Source: Sanguibacter antarcticus | GTDB lineage: Bacteria; Actinomycetota; Actinomycetes; Actinomycetales; Cellulomonadaceae | NCBI RefSeq assembly: GCF_002564005.1 | Contig: NZ_PDJG01000001.1 | Span: forward strand, 3,286,001 to 3,350,000 | Direction: 5' to 3' | DNA: 64,000 nt | Shown here: positions 62,352 through 64,000 of the stretch, piece by piece | Numbering within the stretch: the stretch's first letter is position 1 | Layout of the letters: each line of letters starts with the position of its first letter | Translations under genes and position numbers: made by a program | The notes under the pieces: generated by a model | Told to the model about the DNA's origin: nothing | Databases searched by the model: none | Seen by the model: only the letters and a program-made list of their open reading frames with translations

Positions 62352-64000
62352 TCAGCGGCCCATGGGCGACGCGTCCGAGCCTGGCGAGCCTGTGATCGGT
62401 GCGTGCGCGAGCACGGCATCGAGCAGGCGCACCGCGGCAGCCTTGTCGAGCGGGTTGTTGCCGTTGCCGCACTTCGGTGACTGCACGCAGCCTGGGCACC
62501 CGTCGGAGCACGCGCACCCGACGATGGCGTCGCGCGTGGCGCTGAGCCACGTCTCGGCGAGCCGGTAGCCGCGCTCCGCGAACCCTGCCCCGCCGGGGAA
62601 CGCGTCGTAGACGAAGACGGTCGCGCGCTCGGTGTCCACGTGGATCGCGGTCGAGACGCCGCCGAGGTCCCAGCGGTCGCACGTCGCGAGCAGGGGGAGG
62701 AGCCCGATCGACGCGTGCTCGGCGGCGTGCAGGGCTCCGGGCGCGTCGTCGGCGTCCACGCCGGCAGACTCGAGGAGCTCGGCAGAGACCGACCACCAGG
62801 CTGCGGCGGTCTGCAGGGTGCGGACAGGAAGGTCGAGCGGGTCGGTGCTGAGGACCTCCTGGCCGGGGACACGTCGTCGTTGGAAGGTCACTACCTGCGT
62901 GGACACCTCGACGGAGCCGAACCCCCACTCGACCGGTGGGCGGCCGTCGGTCGCGGGCGCGTCCACGGTCGGCCCGGCAGGCTCGGCGCGATCGCCCCAG
63001 CCGACGTGCTCCACCTCCTCGACGACGGCGATCGACGTCACCCACCGTGACCACGTCGTGTAGCTGACGGTCTCGCGGGCGACGAGCGCGACCGAGTCCC
63101 TGAGGTTGTACTCCTCGACGACGAAGCTCTGGCCCTGGTGGACGTAGACGGCCCCCTCGTGGACGGAGCCGTCCGCGGCTGCGGCGTCGACCGTCCCGAG
63201 CAGGCGGCCGGTCGACGACTCGACGACAGCGACGGGCGTGCCGCCCTCGCCACGGATGTTCGTGAACCCCGCGGCTCCCTGGTGGTGCGTCCAGTACCAG
63301 CCGGACGTCCTGTGGCGCAGGGTCCCGCGTGCGGTGAGCTGGTCGAGCAGCGTGCGGGCGCCAGCGCCGCCGAAGAGCGGGAGGTCGGCCTCGCGCACGG
63401 GCAGCTCGGCCGCCGCCGCGCACAGGTGCCCGGCGAGGACGTACGGGTTGGTCGGGTCGAAGACTGTGGCTTCGATGGGCGTGCGGAAGATCGCGTCGGG
63501 ATTGTGCACGAGGTACGTGTCGAGCGGGTCCTCGCGCGCGATGAACGCGACGAGCCCGTCCGATCCCGCGCGCCCGGCGCGCCCCGCCTGCTGCCACAAG
63601 GACACGCGGGTCCCGGGCCAGCCGATGATGAGCACCGCGTCGAGGCCGGAGATGTCGACGCCGAGCTCGAGCGCGTTCGTCGTGGCGAGCGCCCGGATCT
63701 CCCCGCTGCGGACAGCGGCTTCGAGCGCCCGACGTTCTTCGGGCAGGTAGCCGCCGCGGTACGCCGCGACCCGGCCGGGCAGCGACGGGTCGACGGGCCG
63801 CAGGTGGTCCTGCGTCGTCGTCGCCACCGACTCTGCGCCTCGCCGGGAGCGCGTGAAGGCCAGGGTCCGTGCGCCGTGCGCCGTGAGGTCCGCGAGGAGG
63901 TCTGCAGCCTCGGCAGTCGCTGAACGGCGGGGTCGCGGGTCGCCCGAGGCATCGACCGGGTCGGCGTCGTCGACGAGCCCCAGGCCGTCGTCGCCGTGCT
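62352..64000 (-). CDS. DEAH/DUF1998 superfamily 2 helicase (SftH/MrfA-like), N terminus outside window
   Basis: The C-terminal 549 or so residues of a helicase that begins beyond the right edge; the frame is open to base 64000. The second RecA domain shows TLAFTRSRRGAESVA (motif IV), RALATTNALELGVDISGLDAV (motif V) and QQAGRAGRAG (motif VI). The DUF1998 region ends in a four-Cys cluster (CACSDGCPGC then CGNGNNPLDK) like the zinc site of MrfA. It matches the 'helicase/secretion neighborhood' DEAH helicase, mycobacterial SftH (Rv3649), a 3'-5' DNA helicase. It is oriented to converge with the Tad genes but lies 17.7 kb away. Confidence 0.93.
   Translation of the reverse strand, partial: HGDDGLGLVDDADPVDASGDPRPRRSATAEAADLLADLTAHGARTLAFTRSRRGAESVATTTQDHLRPVDPSLPGRVAAYRGGYLPEERRALEAAVRSGEIRALATTNALELGVDISGLDAVLIIGWPGTRVSLWQQAGRAGRAGSDGLVAFIAREDPLDTYLVHNPDAIFRTPIEATVFDPTNPYVLAGHLCAAAAELPVREADLPLFGGAGARTLLDQLTARGTLRHRTSGWYWTHHQGAAGFTNIRGEGGTPVAVVESSTGRLLGTVDAAAADGSVHEGAVYVHQGQSFVVEEYNLRDSVALVARETVSYTTWSRWVTSIAVVEEVEHVGWGDRAEPAGPTVDAPATDGRPPVEWGFGSVEVSTQVVTFQRRRVPGQEVLSTDPLDLPVRTLQTAAAWWSVSAELLESAGVDADDAPGALHAAEHASIGLLPLLATCDRWDLGGVSTAIHVDTERATVFVYDAFPGGAGFAERGYRLAETWLSATRDAIVGCACSDGCPGCVQSPKCGNGNNPLDKAAAVRLLDAVLAHAPITGSPGSDASPMGR

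Overview
The window is a gene-dense stretch of high-GC actinobacterial chromosome. A mycothiol synthase, a deazaflavin (F420)-type oxidoreductase, a MutT1-type NUDIX/phosphatase fusion, DUF47-Pit phosphate uptake, a Tad locus of the actinobacterial type, and a secreted GH5 mannanase with a CBM2 module and a Thr-Pro linker point to Micrococcales, most like Cellulomonas or Sanguibacter. The genus is inferred. Many genes are joined by 4-base ATGA or GTGA overlaps, and GTG and TTG starts are common. I see no insertion sequence, prophage or CRISPR array.

Layout. 1-3.1 kb: end of a tellurite-type stress operon (PRTase-TRSP, StiP/PELOTA, HAD). 3.1-6.8 kb: membrane diguanylate cyclase, MscS channel, K+ channel, small zinc ribbon, tRNA-Lys. 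7.2-10.7 kb: HesB-like protein, M50-like protease, DEAD-box helicase, MsrB. 10.7-15.1 kb: two MarR regulators around an EmrB/QacA-type pump, then a sugar porter. 15.2-22.9 kb: phosphate and polyphosphate block (DUF47, Pit, YciO, MutT1-like, Ppk1) plus MshD. 23-28 kb: MacAB-like efflux operon with a DUF5666-type protein, then a duplicated SseB-like protein. 28-37.5 kb: metabolism (Acs, GH5_8 mannanase, FNT channel, Old Yellow Enzyme plus Zn-alcohol dehydrogenase, orphan receiver, malic enzyme). 37.6-44.6 kb: GH13 amylase and HAD-IB divergent from the Tad operon. 44.7-50.5 kb: PadR/HAAS pair, DUF427, VTC plus DUF4956, OmpR/histidine-kinase pair. 50.5-64 kb: small regulator/enzyme pairs (HxlR/RidA, VOC/MarR, XRE/Map), aminotransferase, universal stress protein, TPR-GGDEF, a large GAF-GGDEF-EAL protein, and the C-terminal part of a DUF1998 helicase running off the edge.

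The genes fall into recurring themes. Polyphosphate and phosphate handling appears twice (16-22 kb and 46-48 kb). Cyclic-di-GMP enzymes occur three times. The actinobacterial 'helicase/secretion neighborhood' (HAD-IB, CpaE-like, TadA/B/C, DUF4244 pilin, TadE-like proteins, DEAH/DUF1998 helicase) is present, but the helicase lies about 18 kb from the Tad genes, with unrelated genes between. The most unexpected DNA signal is a nearly identical 19-base motif upstream of both the MacAB operon and the two-component operon, at almost the same distance from the start codon. Shorter copies lie upstream of the Tad genes. Several regulators sit beside inverted or direct repeats that look like their own operators, and several genes have a TAnnnT box 5-7 bases before the start codon, as expected for leaderless mRNAs.
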